Source of the DNA: an uncultured Collinsella sp.
GTDB lineage: Bacteria; Actinomycetota; Coriobacteriia; Coriobacteriales; Coriobacteriaceae
Reading direction: 5' to 3'
Assembly (NCBI GenBank): GCA_900754385.1
Contig: CAAECP010000013.1
Coordinates: 1-16,912, forward strand
DNA: 16,912 nt
Below are positions 1-6,690 of this stretch, piece after piece; the stretch's first letter is position 1, and every line of letters starts with the position of its first letter. The position numbers and the translations under genes were made by a program. The notes under the pieces were generated by a model. That model did not search any database, was not told the origin of the DNA, and worked only from the letters and a program-made list of their open reading frames with translations.

Positions 1-3
1 GTT

Positions 4-1284
4 TCAGTTCCAGATCGTTGTTTTCGCCCGCTGAGCTGGGCCTATGCCGGAATCTCTCCCACAGAAACCACCGAAGAGCCAAAAAGTATCTGGATTCTCG
101 GGGTCGAGGGGTTCGTTGGCCCACATGACCGTCACGAGGTCCTCGGTGTCTGACAGGTTGGTGATGGAGTGCGTGTAGCCGGGGATCATCTCCACCGCGC
201 GCATGTCCGAGCCGGAAACGACGTACTCGTCGACGGGGAATAGGTTTCCATAGGAGTCCTCCCCCACCTTCCTCAGCTTGATGCTCGCGGTGCCGGAGAC
301 CACCAGGAACCTCTCCCACTTGCTCATGTGCCAGTGGTTGCCCTTGGTGATGCCGGGCCTGGACACGTTGATCGAGACCTGGCCGCGCTCGGGCGTGCGC
401 AGGAACTCCGTGAACGAGCCGCGGTCGTCCACGTTGGGCTTGAGACTATAGGCGAAGTGTCCCGGCTCGTAGTACGACAGGAACGTGCTCCACAACTTTT
501 TGGAGAAGGAGCCCTCGGAAAGGTCGGGCACCGAGAGCGTCTCGCGGCTATCGCGGAAGCAGTCGAGCAGGTAGACAATCTCGCCGAGCGACCTTACATC
601 AGTTTCCGGGACGCAGCAGAACTCGTCGCCCTCTACCCTCTCGAGGCCCACGTAGCCGCAGCGGTGCTCCTCCCCCAGCAGGGCGCCCAGCATCTCGCCG
701 ACCAGGTCGTCGATGTAGAGGAGCTCCAGCTCCACGGAGGGGTCGTTGACGGTGTAGGGGCGGCCGTTGGCGACGGCGTCGCAGAAGGTGGCCACGGCGG
801 AGTTGTAGCGCGGACGGCACCACTTGCCGTAGAGGTTGGGGAAGCGGTAGATGAGCACCGGCGCCCCCGTGCGCTCCGAGTACTCGCGGGGGAGGGCCTG
901 TTCCGCGAGCTTCGACTCGCCGTAGACCGATCCCTCGAAGCGGCCGGACAGGCTCGCCTGCGCGGAACTGGACAGCATGACGGGGCACCTGTTGCCGTGG
1001 CGCTCGAGGGTGTCCAGCAGCGTGGAGGCGAACCCGAAGTTGCCCTCCATGAACTCGGACTGGTCCTTGGGTCGGTTGACGCCGGCCAGGTTGAAGACGA
1101 AGTCGGCGCGGGAGCAGTAGTCCTCCAGCTCTTCCGGGGTCGAGTCGACGTCGTACTCCATGACCTCGAGCGGCAGGAGGGGTTGGTACTTGGCCCTACG
1201 GTCCTTGCCGTCGCTTATGTTCTTCAGCGCGCAGCAGAGGTTCCTCCCGACGAAGCCCCTGGCGCCGGTGACGAGGACGCGCAC
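4..1284 (-). CDS. capF: CapF-like bifunctional SDR reductase / cupin (UDP-FucNAc pathway)
   Basis: A 426-residue protein in two parts. The N-terminal half is a short-chain dehydrogenase with the nucleotide-binding motif VTGARGFVG (residues 5-13) and a Tyr-Gly-Glu-Ser-Lys catalytic signature in SVYGESK. The C-terminal part is a cupin that follows the segment NVDDRGSF. It keeps the likely metal ligands His317, His319, Glu324 and His372. This layout is that of CapF/WbjC, which acts after CapE: the cupin epimerises and the SDR domain reduces the 4-keto sugar on the way to UDP-N-acetyl-L-fucosamine in the cytoplasm. Translation starts with GTG, one base after the capE stop, so the two genes are probably translationally coupled. 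At 426 residues it is longer than the roughly 370 I recall for S. aureus CapF; about 20 extra residues follow the usual PDTF-type end. The stop codon lies at 4-6. Confidence 0.85.
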   Translation of the reverse strand: MRVLVTGARGFVGRNLCCALKNISDGKDRRAKYQPLLPLEVMEYDVDSTPEELEDYCSRADFVFNLAGVNRPKDQSEFMEGNFGFASTLLDTLERHGNRCPVMLSSSAQASLSGRFEGSVYGESKLAEQALPREYSERTGAPVLIYRFPNLYGKWCRPRYNSAVATFCDAVANGRPYTVNDPSVELELLYIDDLVGEMLGALLGEEHRCGYVGLERVEGDEFCCVPETDVRSLGEIVYLLDCFRDSRETLSVPDLSEGSFSKKLWSTFLSYYEPGHFAYSLKPNVDDRGSFTEFLRTPERGQVSINVSRPGITKGNHWHMSKWERFLVVSGTASIKLRKVGEDSYGNLFPVDEYVVSGSDMRAVEMIPGYTHSITNLSDTEDLVTVMWANEPLDPENPDTFWLFGGFCGRDSGIGPAQRAKTTIWN

Positions 1285-1285
1285 C

Positions 1286-2344
1286 CTACTGCACCGCCTC
1301 GTGCTCGCGGCCCTCGAGGGCCAGCTGCACGTACTCGGCGGTCTTGATCTTGGCGATGGTGCCCTCCACGTCGAGCCTCTCGGTGTTGTGGGAGGTGTAG
1401 GACTCGTCTGCCTGGGTCTCCACCTCGCCGTCGACGACGAACTTGTCGTAGTTCAGGTCGCGCGAGTCGCAGGCCACGCGGTAGTAGCCGCCCATGTCCT
1501 CGGCCCTCAGTCGCTCCTCGCGGGTCATGAGGGTCTCGAAGAGCTTCTCGCCGTGGCGGGTGCCGATCACCTGGGTGCCCACGCGGCCGAAGACCTCCTG
1601 GACGGCCTCGGCGAGGTCGCCGATCGTAGAGGCGGGGGCCTTCTGGATGAACAGGTCGCCGGGGTTGGCGTGCTCGAAGGCGAACTGCACCAGGTCGACC
1701 GCCTCGTCCAGGTTCATGAGGAAGCGGGTCATGTTGGGGTCGGTGACGGTAAGCGGCTCCCCTTTTCGGATGCGGTCGATGAACAGCGGGATGACGCTGC
1801 CGCGCGAGCACATGACGTTGCCGTAGCGGGTGCAGCAGATGGTGGTGCGGCCGGCGCCGTTGCGGGCGTTGGCGTAGATGATGGACTCCATCATGGCCTT
1901 GGACTTGCCCATGGCGTTGATGGGGTAGGGCGCCTTGTCGGTGGAAAGGCACACGACGCGGTCCACGCCCTCCTCGATGGCGGCGTGCAGGACGTTGTCA
2001 GTGCCGATGACGTTAGTGCGCACGGCCTCCATGGGGAAGAACTCGCAGGAGGGCACCTGCTTCAGGGCGGCGGCGTGGAAGATGTAGTCCACCCCGTGCA
2101 TGGCGTCGCGCACGCTCTGGGCGTTGCGGACGTCGCCGATGAAGAAGCGGACCTTGGAGGCGAGCTCGGGGGACTTCTCCTGAAGGCGGTGGCGCATGTC
2201 GTCCTGCTTCTTCTCGTCGCGCGAGAAGATGCGGATCTCGGCCAGGTCGGTGTCCATGAAGTGCTTGAGCACCGTGTTGCCGAACGAGCCGGTGCCGCCC
2301 GTGATCATGAGGGTCTTGTCTTTGAATGCGGAAGTGCCTGTCAT
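1286..2344 (-). CDS. capE: CapE-like UDP-GlcNAc 4,6-dehydratase / 5-epimerase
   Basis: A 352-residue extended SDR of the polysaccharide-biosynthesis (CapD/CapE/FnlA) family. The Rossmann motif TGGTGSFG is at residues 15-22. The LSTDKAPYP block is at 133-141, with Asp136 and Lys137. The position usually held by the catalytic Tyr is Met145 in MGKSK (145-149), a Met-x3-Lys signature typical of CapE/FnlA rather than of Tyr-x3-Lys enzymes. The family converts UDP-GlcNAc to the 4-keto-6-deoxy-L-sugar that CapF then processes. The ATG is preceded by a strong GGAGG about 8 bases upstream, and that site overlaps the end of the glycosyltransferase gene (3-base gap). GC content rises sharply here compared with the genes upstream. 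FlaA1/PseB-type enzymes are an alternative, but the Met-x3-Lys and the adjacent CapF partner favour CapE. Confidence 0.9.
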   Translation of the reverse strand: MTGTSAFKDKTLMITGGTGSFGNTVLKHFMDTDLAEIRIFSRDEKKQDDMRHRLQEKSPELASKVRFFIGDVRNAQSVRDAMHGVDYIFHAAALKQVPSCEFFPMEAVRTNVIGTDNVLHAAIEEGVDRVVCLSTDKAPYPINAMGKSKAMMESIIYANARNGAGRTTICCTRYGNVMCSRGSVIPLFIDRIRKGEPLTVTDPNMTRFLMNLDEAVDLVQFAFEHANPGDLFIQKAPASTIGDLAEAVQEVFGRVGTQVIGTRHGEKLFETLMTREERLRAEDMGGYYRVACDSRDLNYDKFVVDGEVETQADESYTSHNTERLDVEGTIAKIKTAEYVQLALEGREHEAVQ

Positions 2345-2347
2345 AAA

Positions 2348-3556
2348 TTAATCCTCCACTAGTTGAGTAAGTAATTTTTCGAGCTTGTCGAAGAACAGCT
2401 TCTTCGTGAAATAGCGCTCGTAATAAGCTTTTGCGTTATTGCCAAGCTGTTCTGTGTCGGAAAGTCCAGCAAATTGCGAGGCAATTCGTGCAAGGCCTTC
2501 GGCATCTTCGATATCGCAGCAGAAACCGCATTTGGCATCATTGATTACTCGTTTGGTTTCACCTGAAAGCGCTGCCAAAATCGGTTTTCCAGCGGCCATA
2601 TAAGTTGTTACTTTTCGAGGAAGGGTGTACGTGGCCATGGGGCTGTCTTCAAACGTGACAATCATTGCGTCAGAAGCACCGTAGTACTTGGGCATATCCA
2701 CAATTGGCTTGCGGCCGTGAAACACAATGTTATTCAGGCCTAGCTCCACAGCCCTCGATCTACATTGCTCCAAACGCGACCCTGAACCAACAATATGAAA
2801 CACGAGGTTCCTGTCTTTCTGAGCAATGCAAGCGGCTTCAACAATGGTGATAACGGACTGTGCTTGTCCCACATTTCCGGCAAACGTTAGATTGATTTTC
2901 GATGAGTCATAGCCTTCGCAGGTGCACTTAGCACAGCCGGAAAAGGCGTCGTCAGCGTATTGAGGTAGGTATGCCGAGGGCTCGCGGTTAATTCCAAGAC
3001 TGTTTGAAAAGTATTCGTCAAACAAAGGTGAAGTAACGGCGATACGATCAGCCTGCCTATAAATCCTTTTCGAGACAGCTTTCATCCATTTGTAAGGCAA
3101 CGAGGATTCTGAAAAACCACCGGCTGTAAGACTCACTGGCCACAAATCAAAGCAATACAACAGCATCTTTTTTTGATGCTTGCGAGCATAAACAAGACCG
3201 GGATCCACCTGCATAACGGGTGAAAACTGATACCCAAGGACAACATCAAATTCTTCATTTAGCGTTCGAGCAAGCTGATTCGCGTTATGCCAGAAAGAGA
3301 TATAGTTCTTTACGCGATTGAGCGCGCCAGTTTTTCTAGGGTATAAGTTGGCGCGATACACAGTCACGCCATTATGATGCTCAATCTGCTTTTGCCTATT
3401 TTTATACTCTTCTGGAATGTCAGAGTTGGGCATTCCGGTGTTCGGCAGACCGGTGATAACAGAGACGCTATGCCCTCTATCAACAAGCTCCTCGCATACA
3501 TCCGAAGTGTTAAATGGCTCCGGCCAATAGTGCTGACAAATAACAAGTATCTTCAT
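2348..3556 (-). CDS. GT4-family glycosyltransferase (WbuB-like)
   Basis: A 402-residue GT-B glycosyltransferase. The N-terminus [15 protein letters not shown] is characteristic of GT4 enzymes of the WbuB/WcaI kind. A second domain begins near the INLTFAGNVG strand, followed by FHGRKP and the donor-site region LPRKVTTYMAAGKPI. No signal peptide or transmembrane segment is evident, so it should act at the inner membrane face on lipid-linked sugar. WbuB-type enzymes next to CapE/CapF homologues commonly transfer N-acetyl-L-fucosamine; that assignment here is inference from context. The start ATG overlaps the stop of the upstream sugar transferase by one base (TAATG) and has no good Shine-Dalgarno, which points to translational coupling. 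The gene is clearly AT-richer than capE/capF, which suggests a different origin. Confidence 0.85.
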   Translation of the reverse strand: MKILVICQHYWPEPFNTSDVCEELVDRGHSVSVITGLPNTGMPNSDIPEEYKNRQKQIEHHNGVTVYRANLYPRKTGALNRVKNYISFWHNANQLARTLNEEFDVVLGYQFSPVMQVDPGLVYARKHQKKMLLYCFDLWPVSLTAGGFSESSLPYKWMKAVSKRIYRQADRIAVTSPLFDEYFSNSLGINREPSAYLPQYADDAFSGCAKCTCEGYDSSKINLTFAGNVGQAQSVITIVEAACIAQKDRNLVFHIVGSGSRLEQCRSRAVELGLNNIVFHGRKPIVDMPKYYGASDAMIVTFEDSPMATYTLPRKVTTYMAAGKPILAALSGETKRVINDAKCGFCCDIEDAEGLARIASQFAGLSDTEQLGNNAKAYYERYFTKKLFFDKLEKLLTQLVED

Positions 3557-4329
3557 TAACGCGCACCGTCGCCAGTGCTCACAACACCAAGTGTCTTAAG
3601 CATGATCAGAATATCCATCTTGATGTTTCTAGTTTTGATGTACTGGAGGTCAAACATGACCTTCTCACTGGGAAGCAGATCGTAGCCGCCGGTAACCTGG
3701 GCAAGGCCAGAAATGCCCGGGCGCACCATGGTGCGGTAATGCCAGCCATGAATACGCTTCTCGAACTCTTCGCAAAACGCGGGACGCTCGGGGCGAGGGC
3801 CGATTAGGCTCATATCGCCCTTGAATACATTCCAGAACTGCGGAATCTCGTCTAGACGCGTCTTACGCATAATTTTGCCGAAAGGCGTGACACGCGGATC
3901 TTCGTCCTGTGCCCACTGAGCGCCCCGAGACTCTGCATCGGTATACATGCTGCGAAACTTGTAGATATTAAAGACTCTGCCGTCTTTGCCAACGCGGCGT
4001 TGAGCGTAAATAACGGGGCCTTCGGACTCGCTCTTGATTTTTACGGCGATAAAGGCCATCGGAATTGCGAGCAGAATCAAAGCACAACCACAAGACACAA
4101 CGTCAAAGAATCGCTTAATAAAGCGATAGAAAAGCCCACCATTAACGACGGGCTTTTCCAATTCAACAATGTCATGACCGGGTAGCAGCTTCTCCAGCAC
4201 ATCCGCCGGAATACCGTTCTCGCTCAACTTCGGCTCGTGTTTTCCGATATTTTGGAGCTTGGCGGTCCTGCGCCTATCCTCTTGCGCTACGGCAACAGCT
4301 GTTGCATCTCCAATTTGATTATCTTGCAC
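3556..4329 (-). CDS. Polyprenyl-phosphate sugar-1-phosphate transferase (bacterial sugar transferase family)
   Basis: Starts the repeat unit by moving a sugar-1-phosphate from a UDP-sugar to undecaprenyl phosphate at the membrane. With the GTG start at 4329 it has 257 residues: a basic, probably disordered N-terminus (1-65), one hydrophobic segment (about 76-97) and the family core. Core motifs are [10 protein letters not shown] (124-133), [12 protein letters not shown] (157-168, with the Asp160-Glu161 dyad) and GPRPERP (177-183). It is the short monotopic form without the four-helix N-terminal module of WbaP or WcaJ. The start is uncertain. The frame stays open back into the loaP gene, to 4461. 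I chose GTG 4329 because AAGGA sits 5 bases upstream; TTG at 4341 is the alternative. The stop overlaps the next ATG by one base. Confidence 0.85.
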   Translation of the reverse strand: MQDNQIGDATAVAVAQEDRRRTAKLQNIGKHEPKLSENGIPADVLEKLLPGHDIVELEKPVVNGGLFYRFIKRFFDVVSCGCALILLAIPMAFIAVKIKSESEGPVIYAQRRVGKDGRVFNIYKFRSMYTDAESRGAQWAQDEDPRVTPFGKIMRKTRLDEIPQFWNVFKGDMSLIGPRPERPAFCEEFEKRIHGWHYRTMVRPGISGLAQVTGGYDLLPSEKVMFDLQYIKTRNIKMDILIMLKTLGVVSTGDGAR

Positions 4330-4396
4330 TATTTCCTTCAAACCTACGTCCCCGCCCCCGGGGATCCTCCCTGTCCCTTTAAACAGTCGCCCGCAC

Positions 4397-4942
4397 TTAG
4401 GCGATAGCCTTTTTAAGGTTTCGCATGACGCGCTGCTCGGCTGAAAGCACAGCGAGGCCAACGCGCGTAGTTACGCGTCGACCGCACAGGTTGAGCTCCA
4501 AATAAGCAGTGCTCTTGCGTCTGTTAATGGTTTTGATAAGGCCTTCGTGGCCCAGCAGCGGACCTGCCGTCACTACGACCTGGTCGCCATCCTTTAAGGC
4601 CTCGCTCATAGGAACTACGCGGTCTCCCTTATGCGTAAAGCCACCAATAAGCTGGACCTCTTCTTTTGCCAGCGGCACAAACCGACCGTCCTGGGAAAGC
4701 ACCCGAGCAAAATCGTCCATGCGCAGCAAATACTGTTGTACGGTGCGGGGATCTGCCGTGTCGCAGATAAGATAACCGGGAAAGAGCGACTTGGTCGTAT
4801 TGACCCATTCGCCGTGTACCTTAATCTCGGTTTGAAATTGAGGATAAAAGAGCTCCTGCATGGCACCAACCGGCACCATACGCTCAATGCGCTCGCGCAT
4901 TACTTCTTCGCGACCATTAATGACCTGGATCACATACCACAC
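4397..4942 (-). CDS. loaP: LoaP-type specialised NusG transcription antiterminator
   Basis: A 181-residue NusG paralogue, first gene of the polysaccharide cluster. The NGN domain starts MWYVIQVINGREE and carries the FPGYLI strand (residues 54-59). A C-terminal KOW domain (about 115-170) contains AGPLLGHEGLIKTINRRK (126-143), the pattern typical of LoaP rather than housekeeping NusG. LoaP proteins let RNA polymerase read through terminators in long polysaccharide or antibiotic operons and recognise an RNA hairpin in the leader. The frame extends two GTG codons further (4948, 4951). GTG 4942 is preferred because AGGGGG lies 8 bases before it and the product begins at the usual NusG N-terminus. 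A 63-nt stem-loop lies 36 bases upstream. RfaH or UpxY are less likely because the KOW domain looks LoaP-like. Confidence 0.85.
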   Translation of the reverse strand: MWYVIQVINGREEVMRERIERMVPVGAMQELFYPQFQTEIKVHGEWVNTTKSLFPGYLICDTADPRTVQQYLLRMDDFARVLSQDGRFVPLAKEEVQLIGGFTHKGDRVVPMSEALKDGDQVVVTAGPLLGHEGLIKTINRRKSTAYLELNLCGRRVTTRVGLAVLSAEQRVMRNLKKAIA

Positions 4943-4977
4943 GAGCACCACCCCCTTGCTGTCTTACGTGTGGCTCA

Positions 4978-5040
4978 CAGGGTTTAGGTATGGCTTCGCC
5001 AGGGCGCTTGTGCGCGAAGGCGCTCCATATTCAAACCCTG
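4978..5040 (-). promoter_or_regulatory. Long leader stem-loop upstream of loaP
   Basis: An imperfect inverted repeat in the presumed loaP mRNA leader. Paired arms from outside in: 5033-5040 with 4978-4985 (CAGGGTTT/AAACCCTG, 8 bp), 5025-5029 with 4989-4993 (TATGG/CCATA), 5016-5019 with 4994-4997 (CTTC/GAAG) and 5012-5015 with 5004-5007 (GCGC/GCGC), closed by the loop ACAA in the RNA sense. Internal loops and bulges separate the stacks. No T-run follows, so it is not an ordinary intrinsic terminator. Its place just before a LoaP gene makes it a candidate LoaP recognition element; that role is inferred. Confidence 0.6.
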
Positions 5041-5579
5041 AGCCCAGTTAGACAAGCGCATGGCTCTGCCCCACCGTGAACGGTATTTAAAAGCGCAGTC
5101 GCTAGAGGCGCGGACGTGTATCGCAAAATGACCGCGCCCCCAGCTGGCTGCGTGCAGCCCAGTCAAGCGGGTACAAAACTGGACCGCACGCAAACAGCTG
5201 AAGGACTGCTGCGCTTTGTCATGAAATATCGAATAGGATGAACAGCTTGCACATAGACAAGAGCAAAGTCATTCGATGCGATACGCATGACGACGCTATT
5301 GGAGCTCGTGGTTTTTCTGGCACCGCCGTTACGGCCGGATGCTGATCGACCCCGTGCTTTGCGGCTTGCTGGAGCCGTGAGCACAGTTGAACCCATGTGA
5401 CTTAAGTATCCTAGCACAGCAGGTGGCCCATACGTTTTGGGGTGTGTTGAGCAACATATTGTTTATTTGCCGTGGTTATGGGGGAAATCGCGCCGCCTCG
5501 CACGCATTGCCGCAGGTTTATGGGGGTGTGTAGGTTGGCGATCACTGCCTGAGTTGTATTGCTGGCGGCGTGAATTGCT

Positions 5580-5606
5580 CAAACTATTAAGTTTGGCTAA
5601 CAAACT
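5580..5606. repeat. Three-arm repeat able to form two exclusive hairpins
   Basis: CAAACT (5580-5585), AGTTTG (5590-5595) and CAAACT (5601-5606) follow one another. The middle arm can pair with either neighbour, giving 6-bp stems with loops ATTA or GCTAA. Such mutually exclusive pairing resembles a small attenuator or a binding-site array; nothing else supports either role. Confidence 0.4.
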
Positions 5607-5647
5607 TTGTACAAAACCGGGAAGGTAATTGCGCAACTTTTTGGGGT

Positions 5648-5676
5648 GTAGTTGTCGCAAATTTTGCGACAACTAC
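5648..5676. repeat. Perfect 29-bp palindrome
   Basis: Arms 5648-5661 (GTAGTTGTCGCAAA) and 5663-5676 are exact reverse complements around one central T. It is too tight for a normal terminator loop and has no adjacent T-run. A protein-binding operator, a remnant of a mobile palindromic element, or a cruciform are all possible. Confidence 0.6.
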
Positions 5677-5707
5677 TGTGACGGCGAACTTGAACAGGAA
5701 AGCACTT

Positions 5708-5728
5708 TGCATATTTTGCAAAAATGCA
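5708..5728. repeat. Near-palindrome centred on TTTTGCAAAA
   Basis: TGCAT, an extra A, TTTTGCAAAA, then ATGCA: symmetric apart from one inserted base. It lies 32 bp from the perfect 29-bp palindrome and just downstream of the tRNA terminator in the minus direction. An operator-like site is possible; no regulator is visible. Confidence 0.35.
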
Positions 5729-5752
5729 GTTCAGCCACTTAATATCGCATGC

Positions 5753-5784
5753 AAATAAAAAAGGCCACTCGATTGAGTGGCCTT
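5753..5784 (-). terminator. Intrinsic terminator of the tRNA-Ala gene
   Basis: Read on the minus strand, AAGGCCACTC and GAGTGGCCTT form a 10-bp stem with loop AATC (5761-5784). A T-rich run (5753-5762) overlaps and follows it. It lies 10 bases after the tRNA CCA end, as expected for a single-gene tRNA transcript. Confidence 0.85.
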
Positions 5785-5794
5785 GCATTCACGA

Positions 5795-5870
5795 TGGTGG
5801 AGACGAGGGGGATCGAACCCCTGACCTCTTGACTGCCAGTCAAGCGCTCTCCCAGCTGAGCTACGCCCCC
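5795..5870 (-). tRNA. tRNA-Ala (anticodon GGC)
   Basis: A 76-nt cloverleaf read on the minus strand. The acceptor 5' arm GGGGGCG pairs with CGTCTCC, then discriminator A and an encoded CCA. The pairing puts a G-U at position 3-70, the main alanine identity element. The D-arm contains AGCTCAGCTGGGAGAGC. The anticodon stem CTTGA/TCAAG holds loop CTGGCAG with anticodon GGC, reading GCC codons. The T-loop is the standard GTTCGATCC. It has its own promoter and terminator, so it is a monocistronic unit. Confidence 0.95.
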
Positions 5871-5883
5871 GTGACGAGGAGAT

Positions 5884-5912
5884 ACTATAAGGGAAGATCT
5901 TCGGGGATGCAA
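5884..5912 (-). promoter_or_regulatory. Promoter of tRNA-Ala
   Basis: On the minus strand, -35 TTGCAT (5907-5912) and -10 TATAGT (5884-5889) are separated by 17 bp. Transcription would start about 7 bases before the mature tRNA 5' end. This is a good sigma-70-type match in the right place. Confidence 0.75.
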
Positions 5913-5942
5913 GAAGTTTTTTGGGTTGATTCTCACACTTAC

Positions 5943-6024
5943 GGGTTTTCCTGGGACGGGGCTGAATTGACTGATTTTGACTTCGGCAAAATCAGTCAAT
6001 TAACCCACCGTCCCGATAAAACCC
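5943..6024. repeat. 82-bp nested palindrome between the thiamine pyrophosphokinase gene and tRNA-Ala
   Basis: Three nested perfect arm pairs. Outer: GGGTTTT 5943-5949 with 6018-6024. Middle: GGGACGG 5953-5959 with 6008-6014. Inner: 15 bp, 5965-5979 (AATTGACTGATTTTG) with 5987-6001, around the 7-base loop ACTTCGG. The interruptions are nearly symmetric (3 and 3; 5 and 6 bases). It sits between the end of the thiamine pyrophosphokinase gene (stop at 6040) and the tRNA -35 box (5912). No T-run follows on either strand, so it is not a classic terminator, although it could stop or stabilise the minus-strand transcript. The form also fits a REP/MITE-like palindromic unit. Confidence 0.7.
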
Positions 6025-6039
6025 TCACGCGGCGATGCC

Positions 6040-6681
6040 TTACTTGTAGAGGTAGGCGATCGCGACGCCTTGGTGGACTTGGATCTTGGCCGTTTTCCGG
6101 ACGACATTAGAGATGCCCGTATCGGCCAAGAGGCCTAGGGGGCTGTGATCTAGCTCCCACTCTAGACCGTGTTCGCTTACCTTGGTGTTGGGAGCGATGG
6201 CGATGATGGAGAAGTTTTTGCTCTCGGCGCCCTCGATGGTCCATGTCTCGTCCTGGTGCAAGATTCTGGCCGTTACTTCGTCTTCTTCGATCCAGACGGG
6301 GGCGTCCGCATAGCTTGCCAGGAGCCCTAGCACAGACAGGGCCATGTCCGGGCGGCCGCCGGTGGCACAGGTTGCTACCACTTCGGCACCCGGCCACCGA
6401 CGGCGGACCGAATCGAGCGCCAGTGCCAGATCGGTATAGTCCTTGTAGGGATCGTGGCGCTCCACTTCAAAATCGGAAGCGGCATCGACCAGAGCGCGCC
6501 CCTCATCACTAACGGTGTCGGCGTCGCCCACGTAGACGTCGCAGCTCAGGCCAGCGCCCAACAGAGCGTCCAGACCGCGGTCTACGGCTACAATGTGGTC
6601 GCACTCCCCTGCCAGGTGGCAAAGCAACTCGGCGCTCGCCACCACCGGCGAGCCGCAAACCACTAATACTTTACAAGCCAC
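6040..6681 (-). CDS. thiN: Thiamine pyrophosphokinase
   Basis: A 213-residue cytoplasmic enzyme that makes thiamine diphosphate from thiamine and ATP. Family motifs are present in order: the Asp-rich block VGDADTVS (51-58), KDYTDLALAL (80-89; the Asp81/Thr83/Asp84 group of the usual K-x-x-TD-x-x-x-AL motif) and ATGGRPDMAL (106-115; the usual Gly-Gly-Arg-x-Asp-His, with Met113 in place of His). The C-terminal beta-domain with TISNVVRK (188-196, usually ending an SN motif) binds thiamine. The start is GTG, with GAGGG only 2 bases upstream; a farther AGG may help. It lies 9 bp downstream of the HAD hydrolase gene on the same strand, so the two are likely one transcript. No other thiamine genes are nearby, consistent with a salvage role for imported thiamine (inference). 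Confidence 0.9.
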   Translation of the reverse strand: MACKVLVVCGSPVVASAELLCHLAGECDHIVAVDRGLDALLGAGLSCDVYVGDADTVSDEGRALVDAASDFEVERHDPYKDYTDLALALDSVRRRWPGAEVVATCATGGRPDMALSVLGLLASYADAPVWIEEDEVTARILHQDETWTIEGAESKNFSIIAIAPNTKVSEHGLEWELDHSPLGLLADTGISNVVRKTAKIQVHQGVAIAYLYK

Positions 6682-6690
6682 GGCCCTCGC

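Larger units (their letters stand above)
5041..5752. other. Noncoding stretch rich in small palindromes
   Basis: About 710 bp between the loaP leader hairpin and the tRNA terminator with no convincing gene. Short open frames exist but lack ribosome sites and recognisable products. The sequence is AT-richer than its surroundings and carries inverted repeats at 5146-5159 (GGCTG/CAGCC), 5580-5606, 5648-5676 and 5708-5728. A 12-base motif GTACAAAACYGG occurs at about 5171 and 5610. Part of it is probably a long loaP leader. A weak leftward promoter candidate is TAGGAT near 5405-5410, preceded by TG, with no clear -35 box. Confidence 0.5.

Noticed and set aside
328..2362. Plus-strand open frames of 339 and 400 residues opposite capF and capE
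   Set aside because: Low-complexity Val/Ala/Gly/His-rich translations, antisense to two strong enzyme genes, with no motif.
4330..4396. Possible terminator or attenuator between loaP and the sugar transferase (CCCCGGGGGCGGGG region)
   Set aside because: Only a 4-bp self-complementary core, no stable loop and no T-run.
5163..5417. An 84-residue minus-strand frame upstream of loaP
   Set aside because: Poor ribosome site (AGGA about 12 bases before an internal ATG), no recognised domain, Ser/Arg-rich composition. Conservation in relatives would reopen it.
5724..6110. Open frames on both strands across the tRNA-Ala gene and the 82-bp palindrome
   Set aside because: They run through a clear tRNA, its terminator and promoter. 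Familiar peptides such as GGVAQLGERLTGSQEVRGS are translations of tRNA sequence.
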